A stretch of 64,000 nt of DNA from Clostridia bacterium (GCA_017408585.1 JAFQUJ010000009.1:1-64000), one strand, 5' to 3'; counted from the stretch's first letter, positions 51,869 to 60,672 are shown. The notes: generated from the sequence alone by a model not told the origin. Numbers and translations are program-made.

Positions 51869-53758
51869 ATGGCAAAAAAATATTCTACATTTGGTAGCGA
51901 CTATATTTCATACACGGTTGACAACGAAAAGGGCAAAATTGCATTTCTCGGTATCGAATCCGGTGGTAGAGATAGAGATAAGCACGCAAGCTACAACCTA
52001 ACGCTTCCCGGCTATGGCGCAATGTTTGGCGCATTTAAGAAAAAGCTTCCTATATCACAGGAGCTAACCGATGCAAGCGCAAGCTTTGAAAACGAAAATG
52101 GAGAAGGTATAAAATACACCCTTATTGACACTAAAACTCTAAGTCTTGATATGACAAAGCCACAAAAGAGTGATATATTCAGCGTAAGATTTGCAATCAA
52201 GACAGCGCCACCATCAATTTGGACTAGTGTCGCTCCCAAAAGCCTAAAAACCAATAATCCCCTTAATATCAACAAAACTAAATACACCCTGCCACTAATC
52301 ATTCATTTCCCCGATTTTGGCAGAATAGAAATTTCCTCAAGCTCTGATAGCGTTTATTGTGTAGAGGAGCTTCAAATGTCGAGAGATTTTTGTGGACTTG
52401 ACCTTGGATATGAAAACCATAGCTATAACCATAACAGAATGCACGGACTTCACTATGGTAGCTCGTATCTCACCTTCAAATCAAAAGCCTCGCTTGAAAA
52501 TGTGTCGCTTACAATTAAGGTGCTCCCCGAGGCATATCCACCACTACCTGAGGATAGCGACAAGTTTAACGGACTCAAACGCAACTGGATAAATTCCTTT
52601 GCTCTGAATAGAGAGCTGTTCGATATGGGCGATAACATCTATTTCCACGGCACAGGACACCTCGCAATACATATGAAGAGCGATATGCTCCAATTCATAG
52701 ACCCATCTGACCCACAATTTGAAATAGTTCGTCGTGTGTACGAGGGACAGGTGAAGAGATCCTTTACCGAGTCACAGGGCGCATCCGGTGAGGTTAGCGT
52801 TTGTTGCTTTAGACGCGAAAAGAGAAGCACCGATGGCTGTGCCTCTGACTCAACCCCAGGCGCAATAATCGCTCTTACAGGAATTTCAAATTGGAATTTG
52901 CCTCTTGCGAAAAGGCTACTTCCAAACGCAACAAGAGCAGCCGACTTTATTTTAACAATGGATCCCGATGGCGACGGAATATTTGAAGTGCCATATCCGG
53001 GCGACTACATGGGTCAGCCTGCCGAAAATGGCTTCTATTGTAACTGGTGGGATAATTTCTCATTTGGTCATAAGGATATCTACTTTAACTACCTTTGTCA
53101 TAGAGCCCTAAGAGAGCTATGTGCGCTCCTCGATAGAGTAGGACAAGGCGATAAGGCAGAAAAATATAAGGCTCAGCTCGAAAAATTCGACAAGTCATTT
53201 TTTGACACCTTCTATAATCCCGAAACAGAGCTTATGGTAGGCTGGATCAGCCGTAACGGAAGTCTTCACGATTATGGCTTCACCTTCGCTGTTTCGATGG
53301 GAATTAACGAGGGACTAATTCCTAAGGAAATCGGCAAGAAAATGCTTAAAAAGCTCCTAAAAAGAATGAAGGAGCAGGGCTATGGCGACCTTCGCTTTGG
53401 TATCCCCGGAAATGTTGAGCCGATTGGTAAAAATGACACGGGCGATTGGCCCTGCATGACCGATTGGGGACGCTATGAAAATGGCGGACTTAACGGAATG
53501 AATGGCTTCCACTTCCTAACCGCTATGTATAATGTGGGCATGACAAGGGAGGCTGACGAAATCCTTTTCGCAATCCTAAACACCTACGAAAAGGAAATGA
53601 CCCACTCAGGACTTATGCCGGGCTATTGCCAAAGCATAGACTGGAGAACTAAGGAAGGCGTACCCTGTGGCTATAATTACCTAGCCGATAACTATTATTT
53701 CTTGCTCTCTGTATATGCAGGAAAATTCAAAATGAAGCACCCCGCTGTAAATAGATAA
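51869..53758 (+). CDS. Six-hairpin ((alpha/alpha)6-barrel) glycosidase-like protein
   Basis: A 629-residue cytoplasmic protein. The N-terminal 230 residues are beta-rich; from about 240 on it is helical with the motifs MDPDGDGIFEVPYPGDY near 366-382, NGFYCNWWDNFSFGHKD near 388-404, VGWISRNGSLHDYG near 458 and MTDWGRYENGG near 530, which fit a six-hairpin glycosidase barrel with acidic catalytic residues. I cannot place it in a numbered family by eye; debranching-enzyme or GH-127/GH-9-like folds are possible. The ATG at 51869 follows AAAAGGAG; a weak promoter (TTGATA, 18 bases, TATCAT) is at 51803-51832. It lies between the GH78 and GH106-like genes, so it probably acts in the same pathway. 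Confidence 0.65.
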   Translation: MAKKYSTFGSDYISYTVDNEKGKIAFLGIESGGRDRDKHASYNLTLPGYGAMFGAFKKKLPISQELTDASASFENENGEGIKYTLIDTKTLSLDMTKPQKSDIFSVRFAIKTAPPSIWTSVAPKSLKTNNPLNINKTKYTLPLIIHFPDFGRIEISSSSDSVYCVEELQMSRDFCGLDLGYENHSYNHNRMHGLHYGSSYLTFKSKASLENVSLTIKVLPEAYPPLPEDSDKFNGLKRNWINSFALNRELFDMGDNIYFHGTGHLAIHMKSDMLQFIDPSDPQFEIVRRVYEGQVKRSFTESQGASGEVSVCCFRREKRSTDGCASDSTPGAIIALTGISNWNLPLAKRLLPNATRAADFILTMDPDGDGIFEVPYPGDYMGQPAENGFYCNWWDNFSFGHKDIYFNYLCHRALRELCALLDRVGQGDKAEKYKAQLEKFDKSFFDTFYNPETELMVGWISRNGSLHDYGFTFAVSMGINEGLIPKEIGKKMLKKLLKRMKEQGYGDLRFGIPGNVEPIGKNDTGDWPCMTDWGRYENGGLNGMNGFHFLTAMYNVGMTREADEILFAILNTYEKEMTHSGLMPGYCQSIDWRTKEGVPCGYNYLADNYYFLLSVYAGKFKMKHPAVNR

Positions 53759-53763
53759 ATAAA

Positions 53764-53789
53764 AATGCCATACATCTTTGTATGGCATT
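53764..53789 (+). terminator. Intercistronic hairpin
   Basis: AATGCCATACA-TCTT-TGTATGGCATT, an 11-bp stem, no T-run; it lies just before the next gene and could be an attenuator or processing signal rather than a true terminator. Confidence 0.5.
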
Positions 53790-53811
53790 ACCTTTAAAAC
53801 GAGGACAAATT

Positions 53812-56403
53812 ATGGATATAAAAATTAAGGAATGTCTTTTAGGCAAGCATGGAGATTATATTTTGCCGTTTTTATGGCTACATGGTGAGCCAAGAGAACG
53901 CATTTACGAGGAAATCCTAGCAATCAAAAATAGTGGCGTAAACCAATTCTGCGCCGAAAGCCGTCCATACGAAAAATTCTGTCAGGACGAGTGGTGGGGC
54001 GATTTTGAATTCATTCTCGAAACAGCGAAAAGTCTTGATATGCGTGTATGGCTTCTTGATGATAAAAAGTTTCCCACAGGCTATGCAAATGGCTATCTCG
54101 AAAGGCCCGAAAACGCCCACCTTAGAAAGCGTCTAATAAGAGAATTTCAAATAGATGTAATCGGCCCTGCTAAATGCTCTAAAATGTTTGTCGGTGGCAG
54201 AGTAAGAAATGACGAAAAAATCATACAGGTGGTTGCATTTCGTCATGCTGATGAGCGTGAAGCGCTTGATTATCGCACTGCCATCAGCCTTACAAGCACC
54301 CTAAATGACGGAATGATATATTGGGACATTCCCGAGGGCAATTGGCGTGTCTGCGTCACCGTTGAAAGCTCTCCCTATGAGAGTGAAAATGACCGTCTTT
54401 TCTATTACATAGATATGCTAAATCCCGACTCATGCCATGCAATGATAGACGCCATTTATCAGCCACATTATGAGAGATTTTCAAAATATTTTGGCAATAC
54501 CTTCGCAGGCTTTTTCTCTGATGAGCCGGGCTTTTTAAATGTATGTGGCACATACTATAACAAGCTCGGAATCATGTACTCGCCATACCCTTGGAGAGAC
54601 GATTTGCCTGAGCTTATCGCGCAAAGCGCTAAAATGGACAAAAAAGAGACGGAAATGTACCTTGTGGCTCTTTGGGAGGACCTAGGCGAAATTACAGCTC
54701 TTATAAGAGCACACTACATGGATGTTGTAACAAGATTATATAGTGAAAGCTTTACCTATATGCTTGGCAATTGGTGTCGAGAAAGAAATGTAATGTATAT
54801 CGGCCATGTAATCGAGGATATGGGCGCTCATGTAAGGCTCGGTTATGGAAGTGGACACTTTTTCCGTGCCCTTGATGGTCAGGATATGGCAGGAATTGAC
54901 ATTGTGCTAGCACAGGATGTTCCCGGAATAAATTGCATACATAGAGCCCCGCTCGCTGATGGTGGAAGCGCAGATCCGGACTTTTTCCGCTACACATTGC
55001 CCAAGCTTGCATCCTCTCATTCTCACATTCAGCCCTTGAAAAAGGGAAGAGCTATGTGCGAAATCTTTGGAGCTTTTGGTTGGGCAGAGGGCTTGCCCTT
55101 TATGAAGGGACTTGCTGATATCATGCTTGCTAGTGGGATAAATCATTTCGTTCCACACGCCTTTTCGCCAACAAGAGAGGACAAGGATTGCCCACCCCAC
55201 TTCTATAATGGTGGCAACAACATTCAATATCCCTATTTCAAAAATCTAATGGATTATATGGGACGATGCTCTCATATCTTGAATGGCGGAACGCATAAGG
55301 CAGATGTAGCGGTATTCTATAACGCTGAGGGCGAATGGAGTGGTGGCAAAAATCAGCTGTTTTTTGAAATATGTAAGATCCTAACGCAAGGACTGATTGA
55401 TTTTGATATCGTTCCATATGACGCGCTTGAAAACGCCAAAATCGAGAATAACAAGCTTTGCATAAATGGCGAGGAATATGGCGCTCTTATCGTGTCTGAA
55501 AGCGAAATTTTGCCATATAATTGTATCGCGCTTTTTGAAAAGCTGGCGCTTGATGGCTTAGAGGTTATCTTTACCGACTCACTCCCCACTCTCTCAGCAG
55601 AGGGAAAGGATATTTCAAATGCACTTAATGCCTTTAAAACAACCCCAACAAATAGCCTTGTAAAATTACTTCGCGCTCAAGGACTATGCCATCTTGACGG
55701 ATGTGGACAAGGCTTGAAATTCCTTCGCTTCTACCATGTGCAAAGAGATAATAAGGACATATACCTGTTTTCAAACGAGGCAATAAATGACACCCTGGAC
55801 GCCACCTTAACGCTTGAGCAAAACGGAGAATACTTAATATATGAGCCTTGGGAAAATCGACTCTATCGTAGCAAGACAAATGATAGCAAGCTCCATCTTC
55901 AAATCGAAAAGGGAAATATGCTTTTTGTTATCTTTGGTGAGGAAATTCCCGAGGAAGTGTCGTATTTTGCACACGAAATAAAAAGAGAGGCGCTTCCCTT
56001 GCGCTTTGAAATTTCAGCCATGGCAGAGGGCGAAAATGAGTATAAGCTTATCGCAACCGATAGTGAATGCTTTGACATCACCGCCCCCAATCACCTTCCC
56101 GATTTTTCAGGAAAACTTCGCTATAAAGCAAGCTTTGTGGCTAAAAAAGGCGCATATGTGTTGGATTTAGGACAGGTTGGCGAGGTAGCCACGGTGTATC
56201 TCAATGGCGAACATATTGGAATTCGTATATGCGCTCCATATAAATTTGATATTTCAAGGGCACTCCAAGATGGCGAAAATCACCTTGAAATAATAGTTAC
56301 AAGCAATTTAGGGCATAAGCGTCGAGATGGGCTTTCAAGCTACATTCAAATTCCGCCGACAGGAATTATCGGTGAAATCTCACTTTGCGAATACTCAAAG
56401 TAA
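53812..56403 (+). CDS. GH106-like glycosyl hydrolase (candidate alpha-L-rhamnosidase)
   Basis: An 863-residue cytoplasmic protein. The N-terminal TIM barrel shows LWLHGEPRERIYEEI near 20-34, ESRPYEKFC near 52 and LDDKKFPTGYANG near 80-92, which fit the large glycosidases related to GH106. FFSDEPGF near 234-241 contains a candidate catalytic Glu. The second half ends in a jelly-roll carbohydrate-binding module (VLDLGQVGEVATVYLNGEHIG near 782). No signal peptide. ATG at 53812 with GAGGACA upstream. It follows the six-hairpin enzyme by 54 bases and ends in a clear terminator, so the two probably form an operon with the GH78 gene. Substrate likely a rhamnose-containing oligosaccharide, by context. 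Confidence 0.7.
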   Translation: MDIKIKECLLGKHGDYILPFLWLHGEPRERIYEEILAIKNSGVNQFCAESRPYEKFCQDEWWGDFEFILETAKSLDMRVWLLDDKKFPTGYANGYLERPENAHLRKRLIREFQIDVIGPAKCSKMFVGGRVRNDEKIIQVVAFRHADEREALDYRTAISLTSTLNDGMIYWDIPEGNWRVCVTVESSPYESENDRLFYYIDMLNPDSCHAMIDAIYQPHYERFSKYFGNTFAGFFSDEPGFLNVCGTYYNKLGIMYSPYPWRDDLPELIAQSAKMDKKETEMYLVALWEDLGEITALIRAHYMDVVTRLYSESFTYMLGNWCRERNVMYIGHVIEDMGAHVRLGYGSGHFFRALDGQDMAGIDIVLAQDVPGINCIHRAPLADGGSADPDFFRYTLPKLASSHSHIQPLKKGRAMCEIFGAFGWAEGLPFMKGLADIMLASGINHFVPHAFSPTREDKDCPPHFYNGGNNIQYPYFKNLMDYMGRCSHILNGGTHKADVAVFYNAEGEWSGGKNQLFFEICKILTQGLIDFDIVPYDALENAKIENNKLCINGEEYGALIVSESEILPYNCIALFEKLALDGLEVIFTDSLPTLSAEGKDISNALNAFKTTPTNSLVKLLRAQGLCHLDGCGQGLKFLRFYHVQRDNKDIYLFSNEAINDTLDATLTLEQNGEYLIYEPWENRLYRSKTNDSKLHLQIEKGNMLFVIFGEEIPEEVSYFAHEIKREALPLRFEISAMAEGENEYKLIATDSECFDITAPNHLPDFSGKLRYKASFVAKKGAYVLDLGQVGEVATVYLNGEHIGIRICAPYKFDISRALQDGENHLEIIVTSNLGHKRRDGLSSYIQIPPTGIIGEISLCEYSK

Positions 56404-56421
56404 AAGCAATCGCAAAATAAT

Positions 56422-56447
56422 AAAAGCCACCGTCAAGGTGGCTTTTT
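56422..56447 (+). terminator. Terminator of the glycosidase operon
   Basis: AAAAGCCACC-GTCAA-GGTGGCTTTTT. Confidence 0.88.
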
Positions 56448-56477
56448 GAATTCTATGTGAATATTGTCGCTCCCATC

Positions 56478-56506
56478 TTGAAATTTCCCTTGATATGTGT
56501 TAAAAT
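56478..56506 (+). promoter_or_regulatory. Promoter of the gene at 56536
   Basis: TTGAAA, 17 bases, TAAAAT; the ATG is 30 bases after the -10. Confidence 0.75.
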
Positions 56507-56535
56507 AGATTAACAAATTCAAAAAGGAAATAGCT

Positions 56536-57309
56536 ATGGAAAATAACGAAAATAAACACACCCCTGAGCTAAATGAGTCAAATTCTGCAAGAAGAATGAG
56601 ACTTTTAGGCGAAACACCAAGCGAGGATATCCACCTCAAAAGCGATAGCGAGGTAAAGGGCAAGCTCTGGGATAACATTTGGTATAGGCATAAATGGGCA
56701 ATAATTTTTGGTTCAATTGCGCTTGTAATGTTTATAATTTTGGGCTTCACCCTTTGTGGAGATGAGCCACAGGATATGAACATAATGTATGTAGGCCCGG
56801 AATATGTTCTGCACAAGGTCGAGGATATGACAGGCGACCTAACTCTTATCTGTGACGATTACGACCAAAATGGAGAAATCAAAATAAATTTTGCAACACT
56901 TATTCACCAAAGCCCCGAGCAAAGAGAGGAATTTGCGAAAAATTCACCCGACAAGCTCATAACACAAGAGGCAAACAGAGAAAGCCTTGGCCAATTTGAG
57001 CTTCAAACCATGTCGGGCGAGCTTGTGATTTATCTTATTGACCCATATCTCTACGATTTGAGATTAAAGGGAAGCGGAGCTTGCGTGCCTGTAAACGAAA
57101 TTCTCGGCTATGAAATAAGCCCCGACCTTCTTTACGATAGCGGAGCTGTCAAATTCTCCAAAACCGACTTCGCAATCTACTTCGATAACTTCGATGTTTT
57201 GCCCGCCGACACGCTCATGTGTGTTGTCAAAACAGTAAATACCGATGACGAGCTTCTCGAAAACAGTAAGGATTTTTTTAAATCAATCATCGAATTTGAA
57301 ATTCAATAA
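56536..57309 (+). CDS. Single-pass membrane protein of unknown function
   Basis: A 257-residue protein I do not recognise. Residues 1-55 are polar and charged, 57-78 form one hydrophobic segment (IIFGSIALVMFIILGFTLC), and the remaining 180 residues should lie outside the membrane. The outer part is acidic, with no Cys pair beyond C109-like positions and no repeats. Inside and outside are assigned by positive charges (RHK) just before the segment. It has its own promoter and terminator, and AAAAGGAAA precedes the ATG. It lies between the glycosidase operon and the four-helix-bundle gene. No function can be supported. Confidence 0.7.
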   Translation: MENNENKHTPELNESNSARRMRLLGETPSEDIHLKSDSEVKGKLWDNIWYRHKWAIIFGSIALVMFIILGFTLCGDEPQDMNIMYVGPEYVLHKVEDMTGDLTLICDDYDQNGEIKINFATLIHQSPEQREEFAKNSPDKLITQEANRESLGQFELQTMSGELVIYLIDPYLYDLRLKGSGACVPVNEILGYEISPDLLYDSGAVKFSKTDFAIYFDNFDVLPADTLMCVVKTVNTDDELLENSKDFFKSIIEFEIQ

Positions 57310-57316
57310 GCCAAAT

Positions 57317-57348
57317 AAAAATCTCGTTCCTTGGAACGAGATTTTTTG
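57317..57348 (+). terminator. Terminator of the gene at 56536
   Basis: AAAAATCTCGTTCC-TT-GGAACGAGATTTTTT, strong stem and T-run. Confidence 0.9.
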
Positions 57349-57364
57349 TTAGAATATAGCCCTT

Positions 57365-57694
57365 TCATTTTCCACTCTCTAAGGTCTTACAGCTCGTAAT
57401 TAACATTCGTCTGATACGACCACAAAGATTTCTGTGAGTTTTATGTGTTCCCTCATCAATACCATTTGTGTTGAATAACAATTGTAGCCAACCTTCAGTT
57501 TCACTACATTCTTTTAGAGCTATTTCAAATTTTGAGAGCATATCTGCCTTGCTCTGTCCGTAATTTGCTTCCCGAATATTTGCATACACACTGCTTGAGC
57601 TTTTGCGAATTTGGAACAGAGTGTTAGAAGGAACTTTTATATTTTGGCAAAGCAATTCTATACTAGTTGCAAGTTGCTCTGAATTTCTAGCCAT
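57365..57694 (-). CDS. Four helix bundle protein (S23-like)
   Basis: A 109-residue all-helical protein that fits the four-helix-bundle family first seen as intervening sequences in 23S rRNA genes. The family pattern is present: SNTLFQIRKSSSSVYANIREANYGQS near 21-47 and KFEIALKECSETEGWLQLL near 54-72. The role is unknown; some members sit near mobile elements, as this one does, next to the hairpin array and the prophage end. AGAGGTGG precedes the ATG. It is transcribed alone on the minus strand toward the convergent gene at 56536. Confidence 0.8.
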   Translation of the reverse strand: MARNSEQLATSIELLCQNIKVPSNTLFQIRKSSSSVYANIREANYGQSKADMLSKFEIALKECSETEGWLQLLFNTNGIDEGTHKTHRNLCGRIRRMLITSCKTLESGK

Positions 57695-57744
57695 AATACC
57701 ACCTCTTTGAGCGTATTATATCATATTTTGCAAGGCAATTCAAG

Positions 57745-57921
57745 ATCCTAATCACGCCAAAGGCGTGTATATCATCAAAACAAAGTTTTGTATATCACCA
57801 AGGCGAAAGCCTTGTATATCATCATTGCGAAAGAGGATGCAGCCTATGGCTGATGATATACACCTTCGGTGATGAGATACACGCTAAAGCGTGATGATAT
57901 GCCATTGCTTTCGCAATGGAT
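57745..57921. repeat. Modular hairpin array with GTATATCATC linkers
   Basis: A chain of different small hairpins (CACGCC-AAA-GGCGTG, AAAAC-AAA-GTTTT, AAGGC-GAAA-GCCTT, ACCTTCGGT, ACGC-TAAA-GCGT, CCATTGC-TTT-CGCAATGG) joined by a constant linker. The linker reads TATATCATC in the left half and GATGATATA in the right half, so the whole block is also a large imperfect inverted repeat. No open frame. It sits between the four-helix-bundle gene and the prophage attachment end. Confidence 0.85.
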
Positions 57922-57959
57922 AAAAAAATTCGACAAGTCGAAACTTGTCGAATTTTTTT
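57922..57959 (-). terminator. Terminator of the disrupted tRNA gene
   Basis: AAAAAAATTCGACAAG-TCGAAA-CTTGTCGAATTTTTTT, a long perfect stem, immediately after the tRNA 3' fragment on the minus strand. Confidence 0.85.
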
Positions 57960-57983
57960 GGCAGGGGCGCAAGGACTCGAACT
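57959..57983 (-). other. tRNA 3'-end fragment = attachment site (left end of the integrated element)
   Basis: On the minus strand the sequence GTTCGAGTCCTTGCG, then CCCCTGCCA, is the T-loop, half T-stem, acceptor strand (CGCCCCT), discriminator and CCA of a tRNA. The 5' part needed to pair (CAAGG and AGGGGCG) is missing to the right, so the gene has been split by an integration. The tRNA's own terminator is retained to the left. The tRNA identity cannot be read because the anticodon is absent. Confidence 0.8.
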
Positions 57984-58024
57984 CTTAACAAATCCTTTTG
58001 CCAAAAGCGTTTTCGGCTTTTTGA

Positions 58025-59047
58025 CTACTGCTTGACTTTAAAATTTAAGTTTAATAATACGGTTGCTTCATCAAATGAGCGCTTTCTAAAATCGGTATAA
58101 ATATCCATTGTTGTTGATATTTGTCTATGCCCTAATATTTCTTGGACCGATTTAATTGGCACATTTGCTTCAAAGGCGTTTGTTGCAAAGCTATGTCTTA
58201 TCTGATGAGCTGTGCAAGATATACCGGTGCTTTGCTGAAATTTAGAATATCTATATCTAAATGCCTTTTTGCTTATTGGCTCACCGTTTTCATCGCAAAT
58301 TATAAAATGCTCGGTATTTTTTGGCTTATGCTTTAGCAACTCTTCTTTTAATACTTGAAGAAGAGGAATTGTTCTTATTCCGGCTTCTGTTTTTGGCTTT
58401 TTTATCTTAGGTTTATTTGCTTCGTAATATATTGATTTTGTAACATAGATGATATTGTTCTTAAAATCAATATCCTTCCATTGTAAAGCAAGTATTTCTC
58501 CTTTTCTCATTCCTGTTAAAAGGGCTATAAAAGGAAATAACCAAATATGCGCTGATTTTAGAATTATTTCTTCATCGGTGCTTGTTGCCGATTCTCTTTT
58601 CGTTTTTTGTAAATCTTTTGGAAGCTTTACCGAAACGCAGGGATTTGTTTCTAATTTTCCTGTGAGTATGCCATGCTCAAATATTTTATTACAAACGATT
58701 TTATGGTTTGAGATTGTTTTTTGTGCATATCGTTTGTTTATGAGGTCGTAAAGGAATGAATATATATCCTTTGGTTTGATTTCTTCAATTGGTTTATCTT
58801 TGAAAAATTCACAAAGTCTTTTCAAGGGTGTTTTATATGAGCTTCTTGTTTGGTATGCCAAACGAGGCTCTGTTATATCCCACCATTCCCACGCTATTTC
58901 TTCAAACAAGCATCCTCTTTCTTGCTTTTCTTTGAATTCTAATATTTTTTTGTTTATTTCTCTTTCGGTTTTTCCATAAAAATAATATCTCTTTCCGTTT
59001 ATAGATATTGTTTTTAAAAGTCGTCCGTCTTTTCGTTTTTTAATCAT
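58025..59047 (-). CDS. int: Tyrosine recombinase, phage integrase
   Basis: A 340-residue site-specific recombinase that moves the element in and out of the tRNA gene. It has the N-terminal arm-binding domain (about 1-60), a SAM-like core-binding domain (about 60-150) and a catalytic domain with the full set Arg181 (TGMRKGEIL), His281 and Arg284 (HQIRHSF), His307 (LGHRQIS) and Tyr317 (DIYTDF). Its end lies 40 bases from the attachment site. The ATG at 59047 follows AAAGGACG; an extension of 22 residues upstream has no ribosome site. Similar to integrases of phages and Tn916-like elements in Clostridia. Confidence 0.95.
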   Translation of the reverse strand: MIKKRKDGRLLKTISINGKRYYFYGKTEREINKKILEFKEKQERGCLFEEIAWEWWDITEPRLAYQTRSSYKTPLKRLCEFFKDKPIEEIKPKDIYSFLYDLINKRYAQKTISNHKIVCNKIFEHGILTGKLETNPCVSVKLPKDLQKTKRESATSTDEEIILKSAHIWLFPFIALLTGMRKGEILALQWKDIDFKNNIIYVTKSIYYEANKPKIKKPKTEAGIRTIPLLQVLKEELLKHKPKNTEHFIICDENGEPISKKAFRYRYSKFQQSTGISCTAHQIRHSFATNAFEANVPIKSVQEILGHRQISTTMDIYTDFRKRSFDEATVLLNLNFKVKQ

Positions 59048-59082
59048 AGTTCGTCCTTTCTGCCGAACTGCATATAAATACC

Positions 59083-59766
59083 TTAGTTTATTTTTAGTAT
59101 CGGTTTTAAGCATCCTGCTATACTGTTTAAATCTTTATCATCCATTATTAGTACTTTTAGATTTAATTTTTCATAAATGCTTTTGGTGTATTCTTTGCTT
59201 TTTAGATATCCTTTCTTTTTTATTTCATTGTATTCTATGTAGAGTTCGTAATCAGGAAGATAAAAATCTGGGTGTAGAGTTTTACTTTCTCCATTTTCTT
59301 CATAATATATTGTTTTTTCATATACTGAGCGTATTTTATTATTGTATAAGAAATTGCTTATTAGAGCTTCGGCTCTGCTTCTGACTCTTCTTCCGTCGTC
59401 ACATTCTATTGTTAAATTCCCGTATTTATCTAAAATTTCAACCTCTTTACAGTTGGTTATTCTTATGTCTATTGATTTGTCTTTATATTCGTGATAACAA
59501 TTTATGCAAAAATGCTTTCCTTTTGAGTCTTTTCCGCAAATTATACAAGTTATTTCGTTTGATTCCGAAGCGTTTGTTTTTGGTGCTTTAAAGCATTCGC
59601 AAATTTCTTCTGTGTTGTGCCATTTTCCACAGTTTATGCATTGTATTATTTCGTTATTGAATAGTTTTTGACTGCATTCTTTACATAATCCGTCTTTTCT
59701 TGGATATTTACCATATACAAGGAATGTAGGCTCTCCACAAATTGGGCATTTTGATTCGTTATTCAT
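59083..59766 (-). CDS. Zinc-ribbon PD-(D/E)xK nuclease-like protein, phage-borne
   Basis: A 227-residue protein. Residues 1-95 hold four CxxC pairs (CPIC at 7, CKEC at 28, CINC at 43, CIIC and CINC near 74-90), suggesting two zinc ribbons. Residues about 115-215 form a nuclease-like domain of the DUF559/VSR type: Glu133 in SRAEALI, Asp167 in HPDFYLPD and Glu178 in YIEYN, though the last Lys of the core is replaced. AAGGAG precedes the ATG. Located between integrase and repressor, a place where temperate phages carry accessory (often defence) genes. Nuclease fold is probable; function unproved. Confidence 0.68.
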   Translation of the reverse strand: MNNESKCPICGEPTFLVYGKYPRKDGLCKECSQKLFNNEIIQCINCGKWHNTEEICECFKAPKTNASESNEITCIICGKDSKGKHFCINCYHEYKDKSIDIRITNCKEVEILDKYGNLTIECDDGRRVRSRAEALISNFLYNNKIRSVYEKTIYYEENGESKTLHPDFYLPDYELYIEYNEIKKKGYLKSKEYTKSIYEKLNLKVLIMDDKDLNSIAGCLKPILKIN

Positions 59767-59825
59767 TTTGTCTCTCCTTTTTCTCGTTAAGCTTTATAAG
59801 GTTATTTTATAAAATTGTTTTTGCT

Positions 59826-60473
59826 TTAGCAAGTTTTTATTATTTTTTTTACAAGTCCTAAAATTTGTACTCGAAGGACATCTTGATCATTAAATCTTAT
59901 GGTTTTATACATTGGATTTATTGAATGTAGTTCAATCCATGTTTCTCCATATATAATTTTTTTAACAAGTGTATCTTCTCCGTCAATCATTATTACTGCA
60001 ATTGAACCGCTGTCTACTGATGTTTGCTTGTGTACTTGTATTAGGTCTCCGTCTTCTATTTTAGGAAACATACTGTCTCCTTTTACTTTTATAAGTATTG
60101 TTTCTTTTGCTTCTGCTGCGCAAGAAATGTGTAATGGTTCATAATCAATTATTTGATCAATAGCCATAGTACCAAAACCTGCTGATACATTTTCAAAAAC
60201 AGGTATCATATAAATGTTTTTATTATATATTTCACTTATATTTGATTCGCCTTCGTAAGAGGGCGTTTTTTTATTTTCTTTTCCTAACAAGTATTCTATG
60301 GATACATTAAAATAGTTTGCTATTTTTTGAAGTATACGATCTTGTGGTTTTCTAAAAGGGTCTTGTTTCCATGCTGTTATTGAACCTGATGATATGCCTA
60401 TTTCTGTTGCAACTGCGTTAGGTGATTTGTTTATTTCGTTACATAAATTTACGAATGTGTTCCAAAAATTCAT
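59826..60473 (-). CDS. CI-like phage repressor (XRE HTH + S24 peptidase domain)
   Basis: A 215-residue repressor that should keep the prophage silent. The N-terminal helix-turn-helix (AVATEIGISSGSITAWKQ near 20-37) is followed by a LexA-type self-cleaving domain with Ala98-Gly99 as the scissile bond (VSAGFG), Ser134 in GDSMFPKIEDGD and Lys171 in DTLVKK. The set implies release by RecA after DNA damage. The ATG at 60473 is chosen for AAGGAGG just upstream; a longer frame would read across the operator region. It faces away from the Cro-type gene, with repeated operator pentamers between them. Confidence 0.92.
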   Translation of the reverse strand: MNFWNTFVNLCNEINKSPNAVATEIGISSGSITAWKQDPFRKPQDRILQKIANYFNVSIEYLLGKENKKTPSYEGESNISEIYNKNIYMIPVFENVSAGFGTMAIDQIIDYEPLHISCAAEAKETILIKVKGDSMFPKIEDGDLIQVHKQTSVDSGSIAVIMIDGEDTLVKKIIYGETWIELHSINPMYKTIRFNDQDVLRVQILGLVKKIIKTC

Positions 60474-60489
60474 TTTTGTCCTCCTTGTA

Positions 60490-60672
60490 TATTTTGTGCA
60501 ATTCTCACAAATCTCACATATTCTTTTTGTGCAAAATGTGGAAAATGAGAAAAATGAGAAAAACATATTGAAAAAATGAGATTTGTATGATAAAATGTTA
60601 TTACAATCACATACTAGTCCCATTTTAACATATTTAATTTGAAAAATCAATATTTAAAATGAGAAAAATGAA
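60490..60672. promoter_or_regulatory. Repressor operator/promoter region between CI-like and Cro-like genes
   Basis: The pentamer TCTCA/TGAGA occurs six times: TCTCA at 60503 and 60512 (9 bp apart), TGAGA at 60546 and 60555 (9 bp apart), 60577 and 60660. ACAAATCTCA (60507-60516) is the exact inverse of TGAGATTTGT (60577-60586). The rightward promoter is TTGAAA (60568), 17 bases, TAAAAT (60591-60596), and the TGAGATTTGT site lies inside its spacer, so bound repressor would block it. Confidence 0.7.

Noticed and set aside
57745..57921. CRISPR array
   Set aside because: Linkers are similar but the units between them are palindromic, vary in length and the linker polarity inverts; there are no cas genes.
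57984..58024. Complete tRNA gene at the attachment site
   Set aside because: The 5' half, D-arm and anticodon arm cannot be formed; T-stem partner bases are absent.
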